64,000 bases of DNA from Epiperipatus broadwayi (Eukaryota > Onychophora > Udeonychophora > Euonychophora > Peripatidae). Below the pieces are notes generated by a model that saw nothing but the letters and a program-made list of their open reading frames with translations, was not told where the DNA came from and made no database searches. The stretch covers positions 13,255,421-13,319,420 of the forward strand of contig JAQFVV010012404.1 in NCBI GenBank assembly GCA_028023455.1, given 5' to 3'. Made by a program: the position numbers and the translations under genes. Positions 23,690 through 36,724 of this stretch are shown here, piece by piece; position 1 is the first letter of the stretch, and each line of letters begins with the position of its first letter.

Positions 23690-24830
23690 ATTTTTAGAAT
23701 TTGAAGTATCCTAAAATAACATTTTTAAATGTTCAATGCACTTCTTATTGATAAGAGTCCCAATTTCAATTCCATAAAAAATTGGGAAAAATAACAGCTC
23801 TATACACAATTAATTTATCTTTAAAAGTTGTATCATGATGATAAAAAATATAATTTTCAATTATTAAATATAACTACAGCACTTCAAGTTTTTGTTGCAT
23901 ATCCACATTCAAGTCTATTTTTCTTTAAATCTACCAAATATTTAAACTGACTCACATTCTTAAGTTGATAACTATCTATACTAAAAGTTAATGATTTTTT
24001 TTTCCATCTCTGACTGATAAAAGACTTGAGTTTCTTTGAATATTAATTATTAAACAAAAATTTCCATAGATTGTATTCAAAGCACAAAAACATTCTTATA
24101 GTTCATTTTTTTGACTTGATAAGAATAACACAACTACCCACAAAGTGCAAGTTTTAAAAACCAAATAAATATTTTTGTCTTTGTGTTTAATCTGTTTAAA
24201 TTAAAAATTACATTATGTCTTGTCACCTATATATAAATTGACACATTATCACAAAAAGTGGTAAGCAAAATTAGAGTTAATAACACCACTTATTATTTCA
24301 TTTGCAGTAATAATTTTTGAAATTCATTTTACCATGTAGAAGTTGTCTAATATTGTAGACAATCAATTTTTTTCAAACACTAACTCAAATCTGTTGATTA
24401 ATTGATTTAAATACTTTCGTCAAATCTAAAAAAGCTATATATGTCATACTTTCCTCTTGATAATTTTTTTTGCATTTGTCTGGCAACAATAAGCATTTCT
24501 ATAGTAATTTTGATTTTCTAATAATACACTGTTTTCAACATCCACTTATTTATAACTGGAAGCAAATTGAAAATACCTTTGCTGAAGTGGATGACAATGA
24601 TATTCCATTATAACATTACAATATTTTCACTAATCTGAATATATTTAATCAAATTTAAAAGTCTTTCATTTCAATTCTCTTAGTATTAATCAAAAAGTAT
24701 TCAAAATACTTTTTCCACTTATTTACATCATTTTCACATAAAGCAACATCAATAGATTTATCTTTTTTAATAAACAAAACAATATATATTCTTTCCAGTT
24801 TTAATTGATCAATACCTTGCATAGATTGGC
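23690..24830 (-). pseudogene. Non-LTR reverse transcriptase fragment, RTE-like
   Basis: On the - strand 24,465-24,390 reads EESMTYIAFLDLTKVFK then SINQQI, a good RT motif A (A.lDl.KAFD) with the final Asp changed to Lys. Further along, near 23,985-23,915, FSIDSYQLKNVSQFKYL matches the FKYLG block after the palm, and near 23,840-23,790 KLIVYRAVIFP matches the segment before YGSETW in RTE-like elements. The catalytic [FY]ADD box is not recognisable. It is broken by many stops. Boundaries are approximate and no 3' tail was found. Confidence 0.65.
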
Positions 24831-24837
24831 GTAGTAA

Positions 24838-24935
24838 TAAAATGACAGGCTCTGCATTTCAAAATCCAGATTGTGGCTCAGCTCTATCACTTCTGGCATT
24901 TGAACTTTATGAATTCCCAACCAATAAAAAACTTA
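24838..24935 (+). repeat. Short interspersed repeat S, copy 3
   Basis: gtggctcagctctatcactt and catttgaactttatgaattc match the copies at 13.4 and 14.8 kb. It is followed immediately by the ATT/ATC microsatellite, as expected of a retroposed tail. Confidence 0.5.
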
Positions 24936-25049
24936 CTATTATTATCATCATCATCATTATTATCATCATCATCATAATCATTATTATTATTATTGTTGTT
25001 GTTGTGTTGTTATTATTACTATTACTATTATTATCATCATCATTACCAT
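24934..25049. repeat. (ATT/ATC)n microsatellite
   Basis: A trinucleotide tract with attatt, atcatc and a short gttgtt segment. An ORF over it is a run of Ile, Val and Leu and is not a gene. Confidence 0.95.
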
Positions 25050-25139
25050 CTTTCAAAAGACTATTCAATAGCTTAAAAAATGGTTACATAATTTTTTTAC
25101 ACATTATTCTTGATTGTTATTGTTTATAAAACTGGCAGA

Positions 25140-28100
25140 GGTACAAAAGTTCACATATATACAGTTAATTGTTTTAAAACCTGATCAAAGTTCAAAAGTT
25201 CACTATCATATAATGTTTTTCCAATGCTGGCAAATGATATCGTTTTCATTTGATGTTTCTAATTTTTTTTTCTTTTTATAAGCTCGAAGGCAACTGCAAT
25301 AGAGATCAGGTGTCAATGCATGTTGTATGATTTGTTATTCTTTTATCTCTTTCATGTGTACTATCTAATTTATTTTTGATTGTGTTAGAGTGTCTTCTTG
25401 GGTTATTATTGTACATGAATTTACACCGTGAGCTATAGAGGATGAATATACTGATCCATATTTCAGAAAAACTCCTCTTTTGAATGAGTCAAATAGGCAA
25501 GTCATATTTATTTTTTTATTTTTGAATAGTGCGTTTATTATTGAATGGATGCTATTTAATCCTAGACATGAAAAAAAAAATGATCATGTGTTTCCTAGTC
25601 TCAGTGACAGACGTTGCATAAATTGTCTACATTTTGTCAGTTCCTTCTATATTTTAAAAAAATGTTGTGTGGGTAATGAGTCAAGGTTAATTTTAAGTAA
25701 AAAATTAAAATATTTTGGTTCAAATTACCAAAATTTGAATTTACAGTATATAATTGTTTATTGGTGATATTAAGTACAATTTTAACATCATTTGGTAAAG
25801 GATGTAAAAGCATATGAATTTCCCAGTAATTAAATTTATTTTGAGGTGGTTTAAAATTCAAATTTTTTTATAGATAGTAACGATGCAAGTAGTGTCTTCA
25901 AGTATCCTTGTATAAAAGGTGGTTTATCTGTGAAGGTAATTTCGCATGCTGTTTGTAGATATGGGAATTTTTGTGCACATGCAAAGATTATGTTTAATAT
26001 TTTTTGAATTTTGAAGGTATGAATTGAATGAAGTCCCAGACCATTTTGTGAGAGTGAATTTTTTAGCCATTATACAAATATTGAGATTACATTTTCCCCT
26101 CACAAGAGTTTCCTGCAAAGTGAGTCTATTCTATTAGTGAAGGCTTTAGTATAAAGTATCATTGGAGTGTAATAAGTGATTTTTGTCATGATTAACATAT
26201 TAAAAAGTGATATCTTTGAGTATAGTGGAAGGTAGGTTTTTGTTAGTGAATTGACTATAATTTCTAATTCATTTGCAAGACTTTTTTGTATAAGTGATCT
26301 CATTGGTGAATGGTGCAGATAAAAATGGATTCCAAGAAATGGTTTAGGTTTACCTTTAAAATGTTTTGTTATACTGCTGTTAGTGAAAATTTGCCTAGCA
26401 TAAGATTTCTCCATGTTAAATGTTAACTTATATTCATTTGTATAATTAGAAAGTATCTTTAGAAGTTTGGGAATGTGTTTTTGAGATGTCAAAAAAGTTA
26501 TGAGATCATCTATGTAAGCTATACATGAGATGTTGGTATTAAAGCAGTGTATATAAATTCCAGGTATTTCATTTTCTATGATTTTAATTAGGGGGTTTCT
26601 GTAGGCAGTAAATAACAAGGCACTAAGAGGGGAACCTCGTGGAATGGGATTTTGATACTGTGTATTGTTCTAGAATTTTAAGAAGTGTATTTATTGGTAT
26701 CATGTCAAATGCTGCCTCTATGTCTAGTTGAACAATTATAGACTGTATTTTTTGTTGTTTCTTAATGTTTTTATAATTGTTTTGAATAGCAATGCTGCCT
26801 GCCCAGTTGAAGATTCCTTTTTAGCAAATTGCATTTTTGATAGTTTTGGTATAATATAAAGATTTTGTCTTTGTTACTGATTCTATTATTTTAATGCCAA
26901 GAGGAGACATTGAAATTGGACATAAGTTTGTAATTGTTGAAACTATTTTTTTCATAAACAGTACAAGTGATATTTGATAAAGACCTGGTATTCTATATAT
27001 GTCTTTAGTTAAAAATGTTGTAAGGTTAGACATATACTGAGCTGTAATTTTATTTAGATGTGAATATACAAACTTGGAAATCCTATTGATTCTAGGATGG
27101 CATGAATCTGGCATTGACTCTATTATTGTACAAAGTCATTAGAAGCAAACTGAAAATTTCTTCCTCTGGCTATGATCTAAAAGTTGCGATAGATTTAGAA
27201 GTTTTTTCGAAATTTATTTTTAAAAATGACAGTATGTGATTGTATTTTTATGGCTGATGGTACTCAAACTGGGGAAGGGTGACCTAATGCCCATCTGATA
27301 TAATTTCTGGTTAAGATGTGAGGCTTGTTTAAGAATACTTTTTTTTGTGGCAATAGATTCTATAAACTGTTCTGAAATTGATTGGTGTTTTTAAATGCTA
27401 CTAATCTGGGGGATCATAGTTTGATTGTGATGTTATGATAATTTTTTTTATAAAAGTGTCATCCATAAGGTTTAAAAGTTTAATTGGGGATGGTGTGGTC
27501 CTGGTAAGATGGTTAATATTAAATGATAACATATTGACAGAGGTGCACCATGCTTGGACTGGGTCCATTTGTATATTATTTATTTTGTGCAGATAAATAT
27601 ATATTTCTGAGAAGAGCAATTCTGGAGTGCATGATGGAAGGAGAACTCTGATGGTACTTCCAATTAAGTTCCAGAGATACTATGACAGTGGCATGATCAG
27701 ATAGAGGGGAGTTTTAAAAAAAATGTTCATCATGTTATGCAAAGATGGAGAATAGAAAACTAGATCTATTAGTGATGAAAATCTATCATTATTAAATGAC
27801 ACCACCCTCTCTGGCAGAAATTCCCTCCCACTCATCATGGGAAATGACAAATGATGAAGTCATTTATTGGTAAAGTTTTTGTATGACATGTTAAAATCCC
27901 CTATAAGTAATACAGGATGTGAAATGTCCACAAATTTGGAATTCAGAATTAGGATTAACCTACTTATGATGATGGGATCTGTAGGGATGTATACAATTGC
28001 TATGTTTAGAGTTATTGTTTTGTGGTGGAATGTGATAATTAGTATATGCACATCCATATATAATATTGCTGAACAGGCAGTTTTTATTGATGATGATGCC

Positions 28101-28320
28101 TGTTTCTGCTGATGGTGTGTCTGATGTATTTGAAAAAGCTGTAAATCCTTTGCTATTTAGTTTGTTTGATGGATTATTTTGTGATCCACTATAAATTTTT
28201 GTTTCTATAATATCAAGTATGTGTGGTTTAACAATGTCTTACTATTTAGTAAAAAGATCAATTTTTTCAAGAGAGTTTAACTCTCTGACATTAAAACCCC
28301 CTATATTAAGCTTCATTTAA
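25140..28320 (-). pseudogene. L1/Tx1-like LINE ORF2 (endonuclease, RT, C-terminal zinc knuckle)
   Basis: Domains appear in the correct order on the - strand. Endonuclease: KLNIGGFNVRELNSLEKID at about 28,310, then PVLLIGDFNMSY at about 27,900, with the catalytic Asp-Phe-Asn intact. Linker at 27,620-27,400. RT: VQLDIEAAFDMI (motif A) near 26,725, RGSPLSALLFTAY (motif B) near 26,630 and CIAYIDDLITFL (motif C, both Asp present) near 26,520, followed by PFLGIHF and SKISLFNMLIMTKITYY as in the L1/Tx1 group. A C-terminal CNVC...ETHDHFFF stretch near 25,600 resembles the CCHC motif of LINE ORF2s. Stops and frameshifts are scattered, but core catalytic residues survive, so it is an old yet nearly full-length copy. 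Confidence 0.8.
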
Positions 28321-28559
28321 TGTGTGTTTATTTTATATATTAAACATTGCAGGCTATATTAGATCTTAATTGTATACAAAAATTAATCAACAACAAATGT
28401 GAACAATATATCATATTGACACATAATATAGATAATTTTGCTATATATGATTATGTACTGGATTTTGAATTATATCACCTAGCCTCATTTGCTTTATTGT
28501 TATTGTTTTGTTTTTTTTGTATATTGTATTATCAACATTGGTATTATTAACCCTTAACT

Positions 28560-29905
28560 CTTCCATAGGACTATCTTCTTCTGATGATAATGATGTGATA
28601 TCATTAGTTTTTTGATATTAAGTGTTTTTAACTTTTTTAATTTCAGATAATGCAGGAGGTTTTTTCACCATCCCTACTTTCATATTCTAGAATCTTTGCT
28701 TTTTTTCCATATTTTTTTTTTTGAAAGGCGGCCTTTCTTTTTGATTGAGGAATGACAGCAACTACCTCAGCTGAATAGATAGTGAGAATATCCACTACAT
28801 CCAGATATGTTTTGTTCAGGGAGGGATGAGATTATAATATCAGCCAGGGGATTTTTATTTTATTTTCAAGCTCTATTGATTGTGGAGTTATTTTTTTACT
28901 ATTTCTGACACTAATTTTTTTATACCCTATTGCTTTTTGCTTCTGTATAAGAAATTATTCACCTATCAATTCAACTTGTTGACAAGAATTTTCTTTTAAT
29001 GAGTGGGGGATACTCTCAAATTGCATTTAGTGTAATATAGCTTAGAGCAGTTGCTGAATAGATGACCACATTTTTTTACAATGAAAGCATTGCAGTTTGA
29101 GTCTGTTTATAATTGGAAAATAATGTGGCCTCATGGTCTGTTATTTGCATAGGAATATTTTCAGGATTTACATTTTTTGAAATTTCACTCTAAATGTATA
29201 GCTGTTACTGAGTATAGGTATTGGTGTATTTTTAATGTACTTGAGCTAAAAATTTACCAACTCTCTGAATGGTTCTATTACTTTAATGAAATCTGTCCTG
29301 GAGTAATCAATGTACGTATTTTTTAGAAGACCTGTAATATGGTTTTCCCTATTAGAGTTCACTATGATTAAGGCATATTGATACACAGTTTTAAGTTCTT
29401 TTTTGAAATTTTCTATATTTTCCTCATTTTCTATATAGTGTGGGTTTAGATGGTGTCCAATGTGTACGATTGAATTTCATAGCTTTTTTTATTAATCACT
29501 TCAACTAATAGATCTTTAGGGAATCTATAGAGTGAACAAATCTTATCTGTTATTGCTATTATTATTGAGTGCTCCATGAAAACATTTGAATGAATTAAAA
29601 ATATCTTTAGATATGATCTGGTTACTAACTTCCATAATTTTTTTCAGGCTGTCATTGGCCAGGCTTCTTGTGTCTCAATAGTATCAATATACATTGTTTT
29701 AGGTCAAAAATCTAATTTCAAAAGATCTCCAATGGTTGCTTGATAAAATCTGGGTGTTTGTTATCCTTTCATTCTGCTAGCCATTTGTGATTCTTTTTTT
29801 TTTCAATTCTACAGAAGAGGATAACTTTGCTACTTGAGCATAGTAATTTTTGACAGTGTCTATATTGATGAATATCTTGGCTGGACATTGTCTTTCAGTG
29901 TCCAT
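28560..29905 (-). pseudogene. L1/Tx1-like LINE ORF1 (Gag-like, CCHC zinc knuckle)
   Basis: The - strand ATG at 29,905-29,903 begins MDTERQCPAKIFINIDTV, which runs into frameshifted but still readable protein. At 29,089-29,050 it reads CFHCKKCGHLFSNC, a perfect C-x2-C-x4-H-x4-C zinc knuckle, as in nucleic-acid-binding Gag-like ORF1 proteins. A basic, low-complexity tail follows to about 28,560. It sits directly upstream of ORF2 on the same strand, the usual LINE order. Such proteins bind the element RNA. The frame is interrupted, so no intact product is made. An equivalent ORF1 lies at 57.7-59.6 kb. Confidence 0.75.
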
Positions 29906-30044
29906 TTTAAATATAATCCTATGGGATTATTATATTTTTTCAGTTCAGATGACTCAATTTCTCCTTATAATTAATGGCAAAATAATTTTTACCTATTGAG
30001 AACTATAGATTGTAGGTAATCCACTGTTTTTTTAGCACAATATG

Positions 30045-30935
30045 ATGTGATGCACTGTGACTTCTTCTTAAATGGAGTCTCTCAACAACTATGCCCAGAA
30101 AAACCTGTTATCCACTCTACCTTCTCTTTCCATTTCCCACCCTAAGTTTTCCCATAATCTGCTCCATCCCATTTTCACAACATAATCTTTGTCAACTCTA
30201 TGACCTTTATATCTAAATCCCCCTTATCTTTTCCCAAACCCAGCATAAAAACCAATAACCTACTTTTTGTATAATCACTTTGTTCATATTTATTCTTTCA
30301 TAACTTCATTATTTGTATCCTTTCTGCTTTCAAGCATTTACATTCAATTAACAAATGTCTAAAAATTTTTATGCCTTCCTTACACAATTTGCATAATAAT
30401 TCACCCATATTTTTCCATTTACATGTATATTCTCTTGTTGCTAAAGATCCCATTCAAGCCTTAAACAATAAACTACTTTCCTTGCTATTAGCATAAATTA
30501 ACTAACACTCAATGTTCCATTTATTTCTATGCATATTTAAATTCTTTTTACTCTCCATACTAGTCTCCATCTCTCCAACTCCCTATTCTTTATTAATGCA
30601 TCTATTCTTTTATTTCATTCCTTACCACTATAACACTCAACAATCCTCCTAACACAATCATCTTATCTTTTGTACAAGTATACTGATATAAATTCTTTAT
30701 CCAAATCTTTTAAATTCCACATTACCTTTCTCATTCATTTTGTAACATGCTCTTTATGCATAACCCAATTAAAAACTATTTTAGCTATTCTTTTATTATC
30801 CATAAAGTGCAACATAACAAACATTTTTATTTTACTTTTTGCATCTCTCATATAAAAACTTGACCATCCAATTTTTCCTTGAATTGCTTCCCTTGCTGTC
30901 CACACATCTGCATGCAATGCATATAATAATTTTTT
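30045..30935 (-). pseudogene. LINE B 3' fragment, copy 2 (tandem)
   Basis: The - strand segment starts inside the coding region (MHADVWTAREAIQ, IGWSSFYMRDAKSK at 30,917-30,735), passes through a C-terminal stretch and 3' UTR and ends in a catc-rich tail. It is a second, 5'-truncated copy of the element at 30,937-32,405: the two share long near-identical stretches such as the complement of gttttcccataatctgctcc. The two are stacked in the same orientation with the tail of the upstream copy at the junction. Confidence 0.8.
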
Positions 30936-30936
30936 G

Positions 30937-32405
30937 ATGTGATGTGATGTAATGTGGCTTATCCTTAAACAGAGTCAGGAATCTCTCAGCACAATTATAC
31001 CCAGAGAAATCTGTTAGCCACTTTATTTTCCATTCCCCACTCTAAGTTTTCCCATATTCTGCTCCATCCCATTTCTACAACATAATCTTTGTCAACTCTA
31101 TGGCCTTTATATCTAAATCCCCATTATCTTTTCCCAAACCCATCATAAAAACCTATCTATATAATCACTTTTTTCATATTTATTCTTCCATAAGTTCATT
31201 ATTTGTACCCTTTCTGTTTTCAAGCATTTACATTCACTTAACAGATGCCTAATATTTTCAATTCCTTCCTAACACAATTTACAGACTAAATCACCCATAT
31301 TTTCCATTTACATGTATAGCATACTTTCCTTACTATAATCATATATCAACTCACATCTAATATTGTTTACTTCTATATATATTTAAACTCTTTTTACTCT
31401 CCATACTAGTTCTCTATCTCTCTAACTCCCTATTCTTTATTTAAAAAATCTATTCTTTTATCCCATTCCTTGCCACTATAACACTCAACAATCCTCCTAA
31501 CACAATCAGCCCATCTTTTGTTCAAATATACTGATACAAATTTTTTTATCCAAATCTTTTGCATACAGCATGACCTTTCTCACCCATCTTGTTGCCTGCC
31601 CTTTACTCGTAATCCAATTAAATACTATTTTGGCTATTCTTTTATTATCCATAAACTGCAATCTACCAAGTACTTTCATTTTACTTTTTGCATCTCTCAT
31701 ATAAAAACTTGACCATCCCATTTCTTTTTGAATTGCCTCCCTTGCTGTCCATACATCTGCATCCAATGCATGTCTTCCTATTTCCCTTTGTACTTTTTCT
31801 AAGTAATCTAATACCCCTTTACTAACACATAACACATTATTACCATATGTTAACTTTGCTACTGCAACTCCCTTCCATATAATTCTAGCTACATCATATT
31901 TATTATATAAAAACACTGTTAATTTCTTTATCAATCCCTTTTTTTTCTTTGCTTCATTTATCAATTTTTTCTCTCATTCATCCAAACAATTTTTCTGATT
32001 GCTTAAAATAATTCCCAAATAACTATATCTATTGACCACACTTAACTTTATATCTCCCAATAAAGATTCTACATCTTCTCTTTCCCCAGTATTTACCATC
32101 ATTATATTTGATTTTTTTCACTAAATTTAATTCCCATCTCTTTACCCACCCTTGCACATGTCCTCAGCATAATTTCCATATCTTCTCTTCTTTTTGCACA
32201 CAAAAATATATCATTCGCAAAAAAAGACCTGACAAAATACTCCTTACCACATATTAACAGTATCTCTATTCCTCTTTCTAATCTTTTTATTGCTCTTTCC
32301 ATTTCACTCAAATACAACAACAAAAAAATAGGTGACATAGAGCATCCTTGCCTTAGTCCTGCCCCATTTTTAACTTTAACTGATTCTATCCCTAATAATT
32401 TCTAG
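30937..32405 (-). pseudogene. LINE B reverse transcriptase and 3' end, copy 1
   Basis: On the - strand the copy starts within RT motif B (GLRQGCSMSP near 32,360), continues LLYLSEMERAIKRLERG and FFANDIFLCAKRREDMEIM (the FADD catalytic box with the second residue of the Asp pair kept and the first changed to Asn), then YSYLGI, and a 152-codon open stretch at 31,964-31,506 containing KLTYGNNVLCVS and DADVWTAREAIQKEMGWSS. It ends in a pentamer-like tail (catcacatcacatc) at 30,937-30,950. The clade is not certain. 5' truncation at motif B is typical of incomplete target-primed reverse transcription. Confidence 0.8.
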
Positions 32406-32472
32406 CTCGAAGCGACCTCTGGTGGCCATTATTATTATTATTATTTTTATTATTATTACTATTATTATTATT
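32406..32472. repeat. (ATT)n tract with LINE/SINE-tail-like lead-in
   Basis: gaagcgacctctggtggcca precedes an imperfect (att)n run. It marks the junction between LINE B (-) and the next LINE (+). The lead-in may be the 3' end of a short retroposon. Confidence 0.7.
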
Positions 32473-32474
32473 AT

Positions 32475-33890
32475 ATGAATTCTATAATAATTATTATAAT
32501 AGTAAGTCCGCAAATGACTGGTATTAATATAGATAATGACCCTGATATCTTGGCCAGGGATTTGTTTACACATAGTTCGGATTTAAATATAGTTGGTGCA
32601 AAATGTAATTATTGTAATGTAGAATTGTCAGATGTGGATTGTGGTATTAAGGGTTCTGGTGTTGGTCATGGGTATTTTCATACATCTTGACTAAATTTGT
32701 CTAGGGCTGATGCTAAAATTTTTGATTCTGTTGGTTTGGGTTTTTTTCTTTGCAAAGAATGAAATCACTTATCTATGGATAAAATGATGAATATTAAGAA
32801 TGCTGAGTCAAAAGATAATAATGATTTTATAGATGTGGAATCTGATATACACATTGGAAATATTTCTGAAATGGATAATTATAATGGAGATTGTGTGTTG
32901 GAGACTAGTGATAATATTTTAAATATTGATACATTTAAACTGGAGTCCTAATGTAGATATGGTTAATTTCCTTCAAGATAATAAAAGTAAGTTTGGCTAA
33001 TTTTAATTTTACTTTTGAATTATTAAAATCAATGTCTTTTCAGGAAGTATATAGTATGATTATGAATATGGCAAATATTGGGGTTAATGAATCTAGAGTT
33101 ATTAGTGATAGTGTTGTTTCAAGGGACATAGGTATATAATGTGGGGATAATGCTGAGGTTGATTTTTTTGGTGATGCTAATTCATCTTTTAGGGGTAGTA
33201 AAGGGTAAAAAATAATATCAGAGAAAAAGGTAAAAATAATAATGATTATATTCGTGATAATAAAGATGATAATAAAATATTGGAGCAGGATTTCTATTCT
33301 TGTGATGGAAATGTTGGACTTGGAATTCATAATAGTACAAGATATAATAAAAAAAAGTTTATAAAACTAAAATATATAGGCAGTCTGGAAAATATCAAAA
33401 ACAATTTTTTTGACTTAATGGTGATGAAAAATTTAACAAAATTTCTGACTTTTCTGTTAATAATTCATCATTGAGATGTTATGCTAATTCTCCTGATAAT
33501 ATCTATTAAAGGATGGATATTTACATTATGGTCCATCTTGGAAAAAAAAAGTATAGTAGTAATTTTTCTTGTAATGTACTTTCCTTAAAATCAGATTTTA
33601 GGAAGAAAAATTGTCTTGTAAATTCTGATAAGATCTTTATTGCTCATAGAGCAAATTATTCTCATTTTTCAAAATATAACAATAATAGAGATATTGAGAT
33701 TAATACGGAAAATGATTTGGGATGCTCTTTTTCTACTTCTAGTAGAAAAGATGGAATACCTTATTTTCCAGTGAATAGGAAGATTGGTATTTTTAAAATT
33801 CGTATCAATTTTAATACAAAGTATAACAGATATTTTCTTTCTAATATGCCAGTGAATCTTAATTCATATGATATTACGTTATGACTTGAA
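32475..33890 (+). pseudogene. LINE ORF1 with damaged PHD-finger-like domain
   Basis: From about 32,600 the + strand reads KCNYCNVELSDVDCGIKG, then GHGYFHTS and a stop, and later FFLCKE and a stop before NHLSMDK. If the two TGA stops and two Gly codons are read as decayed Cys codons (TGC/TGT), the pattern is the C4-H-C3 spacing of a PHD finger. PHD-type ORF1 proteins occur in the L2/CR1/Daphne-like group of LINEs. Several open segments follow (33,280-33,474; 33,513-33,884), rich in Asn, Ser and Asp. It lies directly upstream of the ORF2 at 34.2 kb on the same strand. The restored-Cys reading is inference. Confidence 0.65.
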
Positions 33891-34223
33891 AAAAATGTAA
33901 GAACTGGGATCATGTGTCATGAAATTAATTAGTATAATTCGAAGTCTTCTTGCTCTTATTTATCTGTTCCTGCTCATAAACATTATGATTAAATCTCTTC
34001 CAATTTTTGACCTCATCGTTCTTCCATTGTTTTTTTTAATGGATCTTTGGTTAATTCTTTAAAACTTTAATTGTATTTATTTCTTTAGTTTCTTAATTTT
34101 TTTCTTTTTTTTTTATTTTCTTTATTTTTGTTTTATTCTCTTTATTTTTCCCTTATTCACTTTATTTGATTTCATTAATTTATTTGTTTTGGTTTATTTT
34201 TGGTTTGATATGGTAGGTTTTTC

Positions 34224-36580
34224 TTGTTTTATATGAATGTTAGAGGGATGAGAACTAAGTGTACAGCAATTAAAAAATTCTTTGAAACAGAGTATTTTGA
34301 TTTGATATTTTTTACAGAGACTTGGTTAAATCAACAATTTTCTGATTGTTCTTTCCTTGATAATACATATATTGTTTTACGTACAAATAGATCATTAAAA
34401 AATGCAGTTAGAAAAAACAGCATTCTTATTGATATTGACAAAAATGTTTTATATAAAGAACTATGTTTTACTTCTTCTGTATGTGAATCTACATGGTGTG
34501 AAGTTAATGTTGATCATAATTTTAAATGTATAATAGGAAATATTTCTCTTAAACCAAATATCTCTCTTTTAGAGCTTGATTATTTCTTGACAGCACTTGA
34601 TGATTTTTTAATTAGGTACAATAAGATGATCATTATTGGTGATTGAAATTTGCCTGATTTATTTAAGGATAAGATTACTACACATTATTCCTTATTATCT
34701 CAGAAGGCTTTAAGAATGCTAAGATTTTGAAAATTATTTGGGCTTAAACAATATAACCCTTTTGTTAATGTTTTCCAGTGAACTTTAGATTGTGTTCCAT
34801 GTAATTCACCAATGATTAGTAATTTTCACTTTGTCTCTGTTACTTTCCAATTGATGCTCATCATCCACCTAATGAATTTACATTGAGATGTGTTATTGTA
34901 AAGTTATTTACTCTAATTGTTTGAAGAGAGAATATGGGAGGAATAATTATGTTGATCTTTGTAGAGGGATTCCTGAAATTGATTGGAATTCTACATACTC
35001 AGTTAATGATGTGAATTTTTGTGTAAAATATTTTTTGAGGATTTTTAATAGTTTTATTGATATATATATATTCCCAGTAAATTGTTTTTTTAAAAAGGTT
35101 TTCCTTCTTGGTTTTCATATACTCTTATTAAGATTATTAAAAGGAAATCTTACCACCATGGACTCTAAAACACCAAATATATCTTATTATAATAACTTTG
35201 TCAATATGGTGATCAGGATTGTGTTTGTAATTATAAATGAATTTCTTTTTTTGCATACCATTGCATGAATTTTTGAGATTTGTGTTTACAATAAAATTAT
35301 TTCAGATGTGGGTAAGATAATTTCTTCTTCTCAACATGGTTTTATTCCTAATAGATCGATTGACAGTAATTTTCTGGATCATCAAAGACTAGATGTTATC
35401 TATTTTGATTTGTCAAAAGCCTTTGATAAAATTGATCACATTATTTTATTTCATAAATTACACAAAATAGGTTTCTCTATTAAACTTATCTAGTGGTTTT
35501 AATCATTTCTGTGTAACTGTATAGCATATATTAAATTCAATAATAAGATTTCATTCAATTTTGAATGCAATTTAAGTGTTCCTCAGAGTAGTATTTTAGC
35601 ACCAATGTTGTTTAATATTTATGTTAATGATCTAAAGAATTGCTTGAAATACTCTTTTCTGTTGAATAATGGTGATGATTGTAAGATTTTTAGAAGAATT
35701 TATATCTGTTAATGATTGTATTCGCTTCAGAAGAATATTGATAATTTTAGCACTTGGTGTGAGTTAAATAATATGTCAGTTAATTTTAATAAATGTTCCT
35801 TTGTTTTTTATTATAAGAAATCTGAAGTTTTAGAATTTTGTTATAATATCAATTCTCATAAAATTATTTCTGTTGAATCTCAAAAAAATCTTGGAATTGT
35901 GTTTTCTTGTAATGGATCTTTTATTTCTCATCTTGAAATGATAGTTGGTAAGGCTTTTAAAGTCATGGGTGCTATTCTTAGATATGGTCATCTTTTTAGT
36001 AGTGATACAAAGGTGAAATTGTTATTTTCATTGGTTTTTCCTATTATTGAATACAGTTCAGTAATTTGGAACCCTAGTTTTTGGCAGGGATGTAATTTTT
36101 TGCAGTCTATTTCAAAAAAGTTTTTTAAATTTGTTTCTTGGGAGGGTAAAATGATTAATCTTTCATCTGATGAAAGTATAACGATGTTAAATATCTTTAT
36201 AAGATTGTCAATAAACAAGTTATTTTATCAGATATAATTTCAACTATTTTAATTAGTTCTTCAGGTTATGATACTAAGTATGTTTTTGTATATCAGATTA
36301 AAGCATGACTTTCTAATATTCTTAAATATTCTCATTTTTTTAGGTTACCCTCTTTATATAATCAGGTTGGGAGTAACAATCTTTGTGATATTGATTATAA
36401 GAAATTTTGTAATCTTATTAAATTTAAATGTTATGGTTGATTAATTTTAAATTCAAATTTTATTTTATTATGTATACATTTATATCTTCATTTTATGTGA
36501 TATGTTTTATCCCTTTTATTGTAATGTGCAAATTATAATTGGCTTTTTGCTATTATTTAGCACTTAAATAAATGAATTGA
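34224..36580 (+). pseudogene. L2/CR1/Jockey-like LINE ORF2 (endonuclease + reverse transcriptase)
   Basis: The endonuclease opens with MFYMNVRGMRTK, has the metal-binding Glu in FFTETWLN, and ends with IIIGD, a stop, then NLPD where GDFN is expected. A gap of reduced similarity follows. RT restarts at SSSQHGFIPNRSIDSN (35,330), motif A YFDLSKAFDKIDH (35,402), motif B SVPQSSILAPMLFNIYVNDL (35,575) and motif C NNGDDCKIF (35,665; the Tyr-Ala of YADD is changed but both Asp remain). Then NLGIVFSCNGSF and LFSLVFPIIEYSSVIWNP, the usual thumb/connection segment. The 3' end aataaatgaattgaatt leads into an (ATT)n tail. With ORF1 the element is about 4.1 kb, near full length, with an apparent internal deletion between endonuclease and RT. 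Confidence 0.8.
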
Positions 36581-36581
<1 letters not shown>

Positions 36582-36669
<88 letters not shown>

Positions 36670-36720
36670 CATCATCATCATCATAATCATCATCATCATC
36701 ATTATTATTACTATTATTAT
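36582..36720. repeat. (ATT)n microsatellite tail of the LINE
   Basis: About 139 bp of att repeats with a short atc stretch, directly after the aaataaatgaattga end of the LINE. Tails of simple repeats are normal for L2/CR1-type elements. Confidence 0.95.
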
Positions 36721-36724
36721 TCAA

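Noticed and set aside
24842-25129. ORF with a long Ile/Val/Leu run that mimics a membrane protein
   Set aside because: The hydrophobic run is a translated ATT/GTT microsatellite.
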